This document shows positions 15,501-22,227 of a stretch of DNA of 64,000 nucleotides, piece after piece. Both the position numbers and the translations under genes were made by a program. The stretch lies in assembly GCF_017654505.1 (NCBI RefSeq), contig NC_054542.1, positions 930,001-994,000 of the forward strand. Direction: 5' to 3'. The notes under the pieces were generated by a model, which saw only the letters and a list, made by a program, of their open reading frames with translations, ran no database searches and was not told where the DNA came from. Position 1 is the first letter of the stretch. Each line of letters begins with the position of its first letter. The DNA comes from Polyodon spathula (Eukaryota; Chordata; Actinopteri; Acipenseriformes; Polyodontidae).

Positions 15501-17779
15501 GCCAGTTACAGGAGTGATTCTTACGCTGCAACATTGTCAACTATGACTTCAGTGGTGTCATAATCACAGAGTATGGCCCATGCAAAGTTAGAGAAACATA
15601 GTGTTCAGTGATAAATCCAGATTTCTGTTTTGACATGCAGATGGAAGAGCCCGGGTATACAGGTGACGACATGAACATTTTACAGCCAACTGTGTGTGAC
15701 AGGTTGACAGATTTGGTGGTGGGAGTGTCATGGTGTGGGCAGCAATCTCAGACAGTGGCAGAACAAACCTTGCTCATGTTCAAGGCAACCTGACAGCTCT
15801 GCGCTATTGTCATGAGATCATACAACCTCATGTGATCCCATTCGTAAGCCATCGCAACGTCATTTTCCAGCATGACAATGCACGATCGCACACAGCCCAG
15901 GCCACCACAGTTTTCCTCACTCAGAACAACGTTCAAGTGCTTCCCTGGCCGTCTCAATCACCAGATCTGAACCCCATTGAGCATTTGTGGGACGAGCTTG
16001 ATCGATGTGTACAACGACATCACCCCGAGCCACAGACACTACAAGGACTTTTCCAGGCATTTAAACAAGAGTGGGTTGCCATTCCCTGGTATGTTATCTG
16101 ATTCGATCCATGGACAGGAGATGTCAGACCGTCATCAGTGCCAATGGTGGGCATGCCCGTTACCGATTTCTGTTGACCTTGAACTGTGTTTGACTTTTGA
16201 AAGTGAATTTATTGAACATCTTAATGATTTCTGTACAGGTTAAAGTTCTTTGTAACTGTATTTTACTATGCAAACTGCCATACTAATGCTACACAAAGTA
16301 CATTCAGAACAGCTATACGTTTCTTTTTTTGAAGAGTATATATATTCTCTGTGTCCTATCTACTCTCTCACCTTCCTCTCCCTCTGTGCTTTAAAACTCT
16401 GCGCCTAATCACTGCAGCTTCACAGCCTGTCCGTTTATGCCAAATCACAGCCTGTCAGTTTATGCCAAATCACAGTTCTCTCAATTGAAACCACGAGTGC
16501 ACTAAGCACTCCTTTAAGACAGACTTTAAATGTATAACTGAAAAAAGTCGTCAGGACGTTAACAACGAAAAAAACATTACTTCATTTAAAATAGTTACTG
16601 TATTTAAAAGTACTTTATTTAAATAGTTGTAGTGACACGTGGGGACGTATAATGCTGTATTTTTTGGAACCCTGCTACTTACTCTTTAAACTTACTTTGT
16701 GCCCATCGATAAAGCTGTTCATAAGATGTCTCCTGAAGAAGTGCCATCTGTTCCATAATTTCAAGGCTGCAAAAACACAAATAGTAATAAACTAATAATA
16801 AATATTCAACATTATTGGTTTCATTTTTGTTCTGTTATTACTATTATCCATTTTTTTTCACTGTATTCACATAAAAGCCAGCATGTTGAGAAGGGTGCAG
16901 CTGTCTGGAACGAACTGTGCAAAAACCTTTCACTAACATTAAAAGGAAAGATTTACAGACATACCACCGCAGATCTGGCTTTTCATTCTCTACCAAATTC
17001 TCTACAAAGAATACATGTACTAGGTGTAACAGAACAGAAGCTGGGAGTGAACTGGCACCCTCACACACAGCAAGAGAGCACCTTAAAACAACTATACAAA
17101 TAAACCAGGCTTCCTCCTCTTCACATCTTGTTATTGAACCTCATTTCACAACAGGGGTCAGATTCCAGAACAGTGGAGCATCACACCACGCTCCCCGTTA
17201 CACATGCATAGCTGGTCGGAGCTTCCAGTCAGCTTTTGTGCAGCATTGTAGCAGAGCCAAGAGGCGCTGATGTAACAGACGTCGGCCGCACTCACCCTGC
17301 TGTCTGCTGGTTGGTTCGCAGCAGGATTTTGACATCGCTGTGAATCTGCTTCACTCGTCCCAGCGCTTTGAAAAAGTCCTTAGAGGAAAATAAAATGTCA
17401 ACGAATGTAGAGGCATGAATGAATGTTCGGAAAGAAAAAAATTAATTTCAATTGTATAAAATAGCTAGAAACTACTACTGTAACTGTCCCTTCTGTTTCA
17501 TTTTTGTTGCTAGTTTTGCAACAGAACAACAATTTTACTCAGAAAAATGAATTTGTACTTGCCTCAAAATTAGAGCACAGTGTTTTTAATGCTGTGCTTT
17601 TCAATTGGGACACCATTTACATTGGTTCTATCTAAGTATGTAACAGAAACAAATAACATTTGAATACCTCAGTGATTGGTCCATCTCTGGCTCCTCGCAG
17701 AGTGTTCATTTCCTCCGGAGTCAACTGGAACTTGGCCAGGAAAGCATTGGCAACTTGTGCTCTGATTTCCAGCTGGTGG
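2157..17779 (-). CDS. COG6: COG6, conserved oligomeric Golgi complex subunit 6 (partial, 9 internal exons)
   Basis: COG6 is part of lobe B of the COG tether, which captures vesicles for retrograde traffic within the Golgi and so keeps glycosylation enzymes in place. Nine minus-strand exons are visible: 17779-17668, 17378-17296, 16766-16696, 13412-13319, 6843-6715, 5756-5665, 4599-4535, 3272-3181 and 2274-2157. Every intron begins GT and ends AG, and the codon phases join across all eight junctions without a stop. Together they encode about 285 residues, compared with roughly 650 for the vertebrate protein. Recognisable stretches include [44 protein letters not shown] and LTTIEEMH. The first exons (about 128 residues) are absent from readable sequence and may lie in the N gap at 18579. 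The C-terminal half lies beyond position 1. The identification is from remembered family sequence, not a search, but the match is extensive. Confidence 0.96.
2275..3180. other. COG6 intron, no feature recognised
   Basis: AT-rich intronic DNA with a short AAT run near 2682-2692 and a short AATAAT run near 2917. I see no coding, TIR or SINE signal in it. Confidence 0.7.
3181..3272 (-). CDS. COG6: COG6 exon b
   Basis: It encodes [20 protein letters not shown] then [10 protein letters not shown], plus AG of the next Ser. The acceptor is TTAACAG and the donor is CAG|GTAAAA. Confidence 0.95.
3393..3424. repeat. Poly-C tract (32 bp)
   Basis: Thirty-two uninterrupted C residues in a COG6 intron. 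The true length is uncertain, because homopolymers this long are poorly read by most sequencing methods. Confidence 0.95.
3811..4492. mobile_element. Non-autonomous TIR element, 682 bp
   Basis: The ends are inverted: TGTTACGATAAAAGTCTGAA at 3811 pairs with the complement of TTTAGACTTTTACCGCAACA ending at 4492. Inside are several scattered copies of TTTACCAGTAA or ACATTTACC-like motifs in both orientations. There is no coding capacity. A second copy of the first half lies at 27179-27480 and shares the left tip and blocks such as AATTAACAAAATAATCATTA, which supports an interspersed family. I could not confirm a target-site duplication, so the superfamily is undecided. Confidence 0.7.
4535..4599 (-). 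CDS. COG6: COG6 exon c
   Basis: It encodes [20 protein letters not shown] then K. The first two bases complete a Gly codon and the exon ends in phase 0 at the donor AAG|GTAAG. It starts 43 bp beyond the end of the TIR element at 3811-4492. Confidence 0.94.
5326..5350. repeat. (GTAAT)5 microsatellite
   Basis: Five perfect pentanucleotide units following a G-rich stretch. Confidence 0.9.
5602..5659. repeat. (AAT)n microsatellite
   Basis: AAT/TAA trinucleotide array with one short interruption near 5637. It lies in the COG6 intron a few bases from the exon d splice donor. Confidence 0.95.
5665..5756 (-). CDS. COG6: COG6 exon d
   Basis: It encodes [20 protein letters not shown] then [10 protein letters not shown]. 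The acceptor is TTTTTGCAG and the donor is G|GTAGAA. An (AAT)n tract starts only a few bases past the donor. Confidence 0.96.
5757..6714. other. COG6 intron, no feature recognised
   Basis: AT-rich intronic DNA between exons e and d. A short AATTG direct repeat occurs near 6550-6565. I see no mobile element or coding signal. Confidence 0.65.
6715..6843 (-). CDS. COG6: COG6 exon e
   Basis: It encodes [20 protein letters not shown] then [13 protein letters not shown] and IEMHSHDPM, ending with two bases of Arg. This is the longest visible COG6 exon. The intron upstream of it (6844-13318) holds a solo LTR, a Tc1 copy and a SINE. Confidence 0.96.
7597..8274 (+). mobile_element. Solo LTR with triplicated TATA unit
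   Basis: It begins TGTAACAGG and ends CTATCACA. It has a GATGGTCAC-plus-TATA unit repeated three times in tandem (35-bp period at 7872, 7907 and 7942, each with CATATAAACC), then a polyadenylation signal AATAAA at 8178-8183. It shares TTTTGCTCTGTGAG and the TCACA ending with the partial LTR at 1-380, so the two are related families. No internal coding region or second LTR is next to it, so it is most likely a solo LTR left by recombination. I found no clear target-site duplication, so the outer boundaries may be off by a few bases. Confidence 0.65.
7872..7976 (+). promoter_or_regulatory. Three tandem 35-bp TATA-containing units in LTR
   Basis: Units start at 7872, 7907 and 7942. Each carries GATGGTCACCTGC followed by ATATAAACCTGCAG. 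The related LTR at position 1 has a single unit (61-76). The placement upstream of the LTR polyadenylation signal fits a duplicated core promoter; activity is inferred only. Confidence 0.55.
8275..9480. other. COG6 intron, mostly unassigned
   Basis: Holds a 26-bp poly-A run (8762-8787) and mixed TA/CA repeats (9213-9255). The stretch 9256-9480 contains TGTAACGTAGCC and then A/C-rich sequence with TTTATT, which might be a minus-strand LTR fragment, but I cannot define its ends. Confidence 0.5.
8762..8787. repeat. Poly-A run (26 bp)
   Basis: Twenty-six A residues. There is no recognisable retroelement body immediately upstream, so I leave it as a homopolymer. Confidence 0.9.
9481..9550. repeat. 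(TA)35 microsatellite
   Basis: Perfect TA run that directly abuts the left end of a Tc1 element. TA is the Tc1 insertion target. Confidence 0.97.
9551..10905 (+). mobile_element. Tc1-type transposon, family B copy 1, 3'-truncated
   Basis: The left terminal repeat GTACCAGTCAAAAGTTTGAG begins at 9551, directly on a (TA)35 tract. The body runs in plus orientation into a transposase relic. Homology stops near 10905, before the C-terminus and right terminal repeat, and is followed by a (TG)n/TATA stretch at 10917-10938. The copy at 60580-62020 is the same family in the opposite orientation and retains both ends. The element sits in a COG6 intron, antisense to COG6. Confidence 0.88.
9997..10905 (+). 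pseudogene. Tc1-family transposase relic (family B copy 1)
   Basis: The frame opens [11 protein letters not shown] at 9997. The first 40 or so codons carry stops. DNA-binding helices then run to [13 protein letters not shown], a small frame break follows near 10268, and the catalytic region continues to 10905. It includes [27 protein letters not shown] (second catalytic Asp) and [14 protein letters not shown] (third acidic residue). The first catalytic position, normally in W-T/S-D-E-S-K, reads WTNKSKF here, so the key Asp is Asn. The C-terminal segment is missing. It is inactive. Confidence 0.87.
10906..12431. other. COG6 intron, no gene
   Basis: AT-rich intron with a short (TG)n run at 10921-10935. 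A CTCF-like motif occurs at 11996-12008 on the minus strand (CCACAAGATGGCA). An open frame at 11583-11933 on the minus strand resembles nothing I know and has no supporting features. Confidence 0.6.
12432..12690 (+). mobile_element. tRNA-derived SINE with L2-like 3' tail
   Basis: The head carries an RNA polymerase III A-box-like stretch (AGTGGTTAAAG, near 12438) and a clear B box GGTTCAAATCC at 12475-12485, set in tRNA-like sequence. The tail CTTGTAAAGCACTTTGTGAT, then GGTGGTCCAC and TATATAAAGATTGATG, matches the minus-strand sequence at 32228-32300, the 3' end of an L2-like LINE. A shared tail is how such SINEs borrow LINE reverse transcriptase. It ends in a short TTG-rich run. Inserted in a COG6 intron, antisense to COG6. 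Confidence 0.82.
13286..13307. repeat. (CTG)n trinucleotide run next to COG6 donor
   Basis: About seven CTG units on the plus strand, read as CAG in the COG6 transcript. It begins about 6 bp past the exon f splice donor (13313-13318). Confidence 0.85.
13319..13412 (-). CDS. COG6: COG6 exon f
   Basis: It encodes [20 protein letters not shown] then [10 protein letters not shown], plus two bases of Lys. The acceptor is TTCTTCACAG and the donor is AA|GTGAGT. A CAG trinucleotide run follows the donor within the intron. Confidence 0.95.
13413..14837. other. COG6 intron, no feature recognised
   Basis: AT-rich DNA with a short AAAT run near 13745-13770. No coding or mobile element signal seen. Confidence 0.6.
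14838..15135. repeat. Fold-back repeat with perfect 21-bp arms
   Basis: GTAGTAAGTGTTATTTCCTA plus one further A at 14838-14858 is exactly inverted at 15115-15135. The two arms bracket 256 bp. The arms do not extend further in either direction. The left arm is preceded by TATGTAACACAATTTTTGTT. It lies just before the Tc1 relic at 15208. It could be a miniature inverted-repeat element or an inverted junction between two copies of one repeat. Confidence 0.65.
15208..16243 (+). pseudogene. Tc1-family transposase relic (copy C)
   Basis: It opens [19 protein letters not shown], the N-terminal helix-turn-helix region. The [17 protein letters not shown] linker follows. The catalytic part on 15730-16101 includes [11 protein letters not shown] (second Asp) and [16 protein letters not shown] (third acidic residue). 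The C-terminal [16 protein letters not shown] is in another frame near 16121-16170. At least three frame changes break it. I could not pair convincing terminal inverted repeats, so I do not give element ends. This is a different Tc1 lineage from copies A and B. Confidence 0.85.
16511..16690. repeat. Interspersed repeat, copy 1 (second copy at 63358)
   Basis: It shares with 63358-63513 the ordered blocks CTTTAAxACAGACTTTAAA, GTCAGGAxGTTAACAA, TTTAAAxAGTTGTAG, ACACGTGGGGACGT and CTGCTACTTACT. No coding capacity. The repeat ends a few bases from the COG6 exon g splice donor (16690-16695). Confidence 0.7.
16696..16766 (-). CDS. COG6: COG6 exon g
   Basis: It encodes [20 protein letters not shown] then WAQ. 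The first base completes Gly and the last base opens an Asn codon. The donor is A|GTAAGT. An interspersed repeat ends within about 10 bp of this donor on the intron side. Confidence 0.95.
16767..17295. other. COG6 intron between exons h and g
   Basis: Includes AGGTGTAACAGAACAGAAGC near 17019 and a CpG-containing stretch up to GACGTCGGCCGCA near 17290. It may hold an LTR fragment, but nothing definable. Confidence 0.5.
17296..17378 (-). CDS. COG6: COG6 exon h
   Basis: It encodes [20 protein letters not shown] followed by RTNQQTA, then two bases of a Gly codon. The acceptor is CTCTAAG and the donor is GG|GTGAG. Confidence 0.95.
17668..17779 (-). CDS. COG6: COG6 exon i (most 5' visible exon)
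   Basis: It encodes [17 protein letters not shown] and continues through the [10 protein letters not shown] segment. The acceptor is TTTTTTTACAG and the donor is GAG|GTATTC. The first base completes a codon begun in a missing upstream exon, and the exon ends in phase 0. Confidence 0.94.
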
Positions 17780-18578
17780 CTGTAAAAAAATTAATTGTTA
17801 GCTTGTGATTCATGCTTTAATTTAAAGATTTACACTGCATTGCAATTGTTACCGGTTACGTTTCACCTGCATCACACTGCTTAGATGTATAGCGGCTCAC
17901 CCATTACCTTCTAAAGGTTGACAAATACTACTCCCAAATACATTTCTCGTTTTCTTTTAGTTTGCGTGCTGCTTGCTAAAATGCTCTTCGCTTAGTGTTG
18001 GGGCCACATATGTTTTGCTAAATATATTGTTAAAAGGGCTTGTTGATATAGAAGGTAGAAGATGAAGTGTTTAGGGGAAGGGAAATTAAGAAGATTCTTT
18101 AGACAGAATCTCAGGGACTGATGTCCTCTCACCCCAGTTTTGTAATCTTATGTTGACATTATGCTGAATACCAACACCAGTTTCTCAATATTTCCACTAG
18201 GGGGCAGCAGCATCCAGCAAATCTGGGGGAAAAAAAACCTGCCCATCACAAAATCACAAACACTCTTTGGAACTCAGCAGAGGCAGATACCACTTGCTTT
18301 GTGTTTGCACACCAACACTTGTAACAGGAGAACAAAAACCCATAGAAGTGACTTCCCAGCAAAAATATGGTTAATAAACTAGCCTCGAAAATGTCAAAAG
18401 AAATGACCATGTAACTTCAAGTCATATATAAAATATAAGGGTCTTGGAATAACATGAAAACAGTGGCTCTATTTTCAAACAATGTAGACAGATGCACTGC
18501 ACTGTAAATTGTTTAGTCCTCTGTCATTTAAAATGATAATTACTGCCAGTTTACTCATCAACATAGCTTAAAAAAAAG
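17780..18578. other. COG6 intron up to the assembly gap
   Basis: Read on the minus strand, I found no exon encoding the expected upstream COG6 segment. A strong CTCF-like motif lies at 18194-18209. The sequence ends in an A run at the N gap. Confidence 0.65.
18194..18209 (+). promoter_or_regulatory. CTCF-like binding motif
   Basis: CCACTAGGGGGCAGCA fits the CTCF core consensus (CCASYAGRKGGCR) at every position. It lies near the expected COG6 5' region and the boundary to LHFPL6. A single motif match is only suggestive, and such motifs can also ride in SINEs. Confidence 0.5.
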
Positions 18579-19078
18579 NNNNNNNNNNNNNNNNNNNNNN
18601 NNNNNNNNNNNNNNNNNNNNNNNNNNNNNNNNNNNNNNNNNNNNNNNNNNNNNNNNNNNNNNNNNNNNNNNNNNNNNNNNNNNNNNNNNNNNNNNNNNNN
18701 NNNNNNNNNNNNNNNNNNNNNNNNNNNNNNNNNNNNNNNNNNNNNNNNNNNNNNNNNNNNNNNNNNNNNNNNNNNNNNNNNNNNNNNNNNNNNNNNNNNN
18801 NNNNNNNNNNNNNNNNNNNNNNNNNNNNNNNNNNNNNNNNNNNNNNNNNNNNNNNNNNNNNNNNNNNNNNNNNNNNNNNNNNNNNNNNNNNNNNNNNNNN
18901 NNNNNNNNNNNNNNNNNNNNNNNNNNNNNNNNNNNNNNNNNNNNNNNNNNNNNNNNNNNNNNNNNNNNNNNNNNNNNNNNNNNNNNNNNNNNNNNNNNNN
19001 NNNNNNNNNNNNNNNNNNNNNNNNNNNNNNNNNNNNNNNNNNNNNNNNNNNNNNNNNNNNNNNNNNNNNNNNNNNNNN
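18579..19078. other. Assembly gap, exactly 500 N
   Basis: The run is exactly 500 bases, a round number suggesting a placeholder of unknown true size. It sits between the last visible COG6 exon and the LHFPL6 side. Missing from readable sequence are the COG6 5' exons and promoter and the LHFPL6 first coding exon. Confidence 0.95.
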
Positions 19079-19167
19079 CTCCTCCGTCTTCCAACTGTGC
19101 TGAGTTAACATTATCACACTACATATAAACTCCCACCCCTTACTTGCATCCTACAGCCCCTACTTTC

Positions 19168-19249
19168 TTAGATAAGAAGAGAGGCCCTTAGCAACCCACA
19201 GCAACTTTATTTCCTAAATAAGAAGAGGCCCTTATCAACCCATAGCATT
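19168..19249. repeat. Tandem duplication, two units of about 48 bp
   Basis: TTAGATAAGAAGAGAGGCCC with AGCAACCCACAGCA is repeated as CTAAATAAGAAGAGGCCC with ATCAACCCATAGCA. Confidence 0.75.
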
Positions 19250-19439
19250 CATGTAATCCTAGCTAATTGCCCTTGTACTTGCTAGAGAGACTTTTCACCA
19301 TATATTTCTTGTACCCTATAAATTCCTTCATAGTTTTACTGAAATTCTTAAAATATCTTGCCAGGGGATATAAAAACACCTTCAATAATAACAAGCTAGG
19401 TTGCATCTCTACTGGAAAAGGATTCTAAAGTTTTGGAGT

Positions 19440-19660
19440 CCCTAGTAGCTGAAAGCCCAGTCCTTATCCTTATTAAAAAATAACCATACTTATGGAATCG
19501 CAAAGTGAAGTAAAGCATAGTGAAAGCATTGTAATGCGTAAGTAAGTACTGTGACGCACAGAGAGGTATGGTAAAATATATTAAAAAACCTAACAGACCT
19601 GGGATAACTATGGCAAAGGCATGGGAAGATTGAAAAATGACTGAGCAATTTTACTGTGGT
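19440..19660. repeat. GTAAAGCA-type interspersed repeat, copy 1
   Basis: Built of short quasi-repeats (AAGTGAAGTAAAGCATAGTG, AGAGAGGTATGGTAAA, then ACTGTGGTAAACTTTTATAA). Related copies lie at 47930-48015, 51095-51230 and 52290-52500. No coding capacity. Confidence 0.6.
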
Positions 19661-19723
19661 AAACTTTTATAACGGATAGACTCTAAAACACTCTTACACC
19701 ACAGTGTTTCAAGGAACATCAGT

Positions 19724-19999
19724 TCAAGTATAGAACTGCCACACATTATCTCCCTCTTCTCCAGGATCAACTTCACATTTGATAAACATCCACTGCAGGC
19801 AATTAAAGAACTTTTCAAAAACCAGCTCAGTGCCTGTACTGTCTGAACTATCATCATTCTCAGGGTGATAGTTGAGATCTGTAACTTCAAAGACAGGGCA
19901 GGGAATGAACCGTAGTAAAAGGGTATCCTGAGAACAGACTTTGCTGCAGATTGCATATCCCTTCTCCACCTCAGAACAATTTAACAACAGACCACTCAT
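19724..19999 (-). CDS. Unrecognised open reading frame, possible relic
   Basis: A 91-codon frame beginning MSGLLLNCSEVEKGYAICSK, rich in acidic residues and Cys (seven Cys), with an NDDSSDSTGTE acidic stretch. Upstream on the same strand, after a frame break, a coding-like CPNDEELEAVLTLSAG segment follows, which suggests the degraded end of a longer protein rather than chance. I do not recognise the family. No splice sites were established. It could be a fragment of a transposon-encoded protein; a host gene is unlikely because COG6 and LHFPL6 are neighbours in other vertebrates. Confidence 0.25.
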   Translation of the reverse strand: MSGLLLNCSEVEKGYAICSKVCSQDTLLLRFIPCPVFEVTDLNYHPENDDSSDSTGTELVFEKFFNCLQWMFIKCEVDPGEEGDNVWQFYT

Positions 20000-22127
20000 C
20001 TTTAATCATCACCCTGCTGACAGTGTTAACACTGCTTCCAATTCCTCATCATTTGGGCAAGCCCTGAGATAAAAAGGTTAACCAATAAAAGCCACCACCA
20101 ACAACAACACACTGATAGTAATTCATAGTGATTTGTTACTGGACTGCTTTTTAAATCCCCACACCCTGTTTCTAAGCATTCGGGGAAGATGATTCTCGCT
20201 TCTTAATGCTGGTGTAAAAACAACGTTTGCAGGGTAAATAACACTGCATGGATAATTACTCTGATGTGACATACTGTATCCTAGAGGAAGTTTTAATAAG
20301 ATAAGATTAATGGTGAGTCTATAGAAATGCATTTCCGTGTCTGGGTTTCCAGAAAAGGCAAATACAAAATCATATTAATTAGACTAGACAGCTGTTCAGC
20401 AATATATCACTGCACTGGTACACATGAACATTAAGGTGACATTGAATATCTAACACTATAAGAAACAGTGTGGGAAGAAGTGGACTTGATAATGGTATGT
20501 AACTGACAGTAAAACAAACTTTATAAACCTCTTGGATCCATGATTGGCTATATTCTTTATTGACTATGATTGGAGCTCCTTTACTGCAGCTTAGCAGCAG
20601 CAGCTCAGCAGCAAAACCAAGACCAGCAACTGAACAGATTTCTCTTTGTATTGACAATGCAGTAGGAAGTGGCAGCAAAGAAAAGCAGCCTAATCTGGGT
20701 TCCAGTGTTTGCAGGTAAAGTTTATGCCACTGTAGTACAGTCTGCAGATCTATGTAGAAGAAAAACATGTGGGAATTAGTCCAGCTCCTCAGGGTTAATA
20801 AAGGGTGCTTTATCTAACCAGTAAATATCAGAGGGTTTCTATTTGAACCACTACACTATATTGTCAGTATGAGTTACAGAAATTGTCTTGTATTTTACAA
20901 CAATGGTTTTTAGCTGAAGCATCAGATAACAATGTTTATAAACACTGTCTTAGTTTAAACCAAGATGAGATTTAAGCAATACAACCCAAAGAAGAGGGCT
21001 CTAGTCTGGTAAGGACTGCCTTGTGCTGTTAAATGCTGGTGACAATGTTATTTGCTGTACTACATTTAAATAGATAGACTGAATGTATAGGACATCGAGG
21101 AAGTAGACTTAGTCAACATTGACAGACAGCATTCAGATGGCATGTTATATACTAGAACGGAGATTTTCTTTCATCAAGCAGAAAAAAGGTCAAACACATG
21201 AATACTGTATTTAGATATTTTCTGGCTGCTTGATTTTAAACAGAGATTAAACATAGTTTGAATGATAACATTCAAGGTCCTTTGATTAAAGCCCTCTCAT
21301 TGACCAATCAGGTTAAAGGAAATCTCTGATCCATTTTGAATAGAATTTGAACCCTCAGTTATAAAGGGTTTTTTGTACTGCAAACCAGATTTAATTAAAA
21401 AAAAAAATTCTAAACAAACTATTCCTTAAAAGCGCGTTTTAAGTTTTGTGAGGAGGGCCTTATATGAATGCATGAATGAATGATTAGATGTCACATCAAT
21501 TTAGACTAGAGCTTTCAGTTAAGCCTCCAAATAGCAATCGATTAATTGTTCACACAAAATATAATTGTTTGAATAAATACCAATGATTGTACATTCCTCC
21601 CCTCCCGGAGATGGGATTTTTTTAAATATCATCGCAGTAAAGCTTGTGCACAACAGTTGAATGTGAGGTGGAAGTAACTGTAATGTAGCTTTCTGCATTG
21701 TACGGTAGTACCGGCATAACATTTTTTATCTAGAGATGTGAGAACCGGTTCCTTTGAAACCAGGTACCCACTTCCTGCTTTGGAACCGACAAACCGGATA
21801 CAAATATCAAGGATCCGGTTCCTGTGAGTACTATTATGTTTTTAATAAAACTTTGTTAAAAAAAAGCATCAAACAATTAGTTATCAAAGACTTAATTTCT
21901 GTCAAAAAAAACACTTGATAACTATAATGGACACATTCATACTTAGAAAAAGAAAACATGACCTTAGCTAGACTATGTGTTTGCATTTTGTTGTCCTTGT
22001 TTTGGACTACTGTCTGCTTACGGCTGTGATGAGCTTATTTTTTGCTCTGTGATTGTTGTGGTCTTTCTAATATAATGTTTTTTATGCTGACGTAGAACTG
22101 GAGCACTAGTGCTTGTTTATGTTTATA

Positions 22128-22184
<57 letters not shown>

Positions 22185-22227
22185 ATGCCATATATATATA
22201 TCCCCCCCCCCCCCCCCCCCCCCCCCC
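22128..22227. repeat. (TA)n followed by poly-C (26 bp)
   Basis: TA repeats at 22128-22180, a short unique bridge, TA again at 22191-22200, then 26 C residues at 22202-22227. Open frames through this are artefacts. Confidence 0.95.

Noticed and set aside
17780..18578. Search for upstream COG6 exons
   Set aside because: I looked for the expected segment before HQLEIRAQ on the minus strand and saw none.
21726..21830. hAT transposon end suggested by AACCGGTTCC motifs
   Set aside because: No matching inverted end or 8-bp target duplication found.
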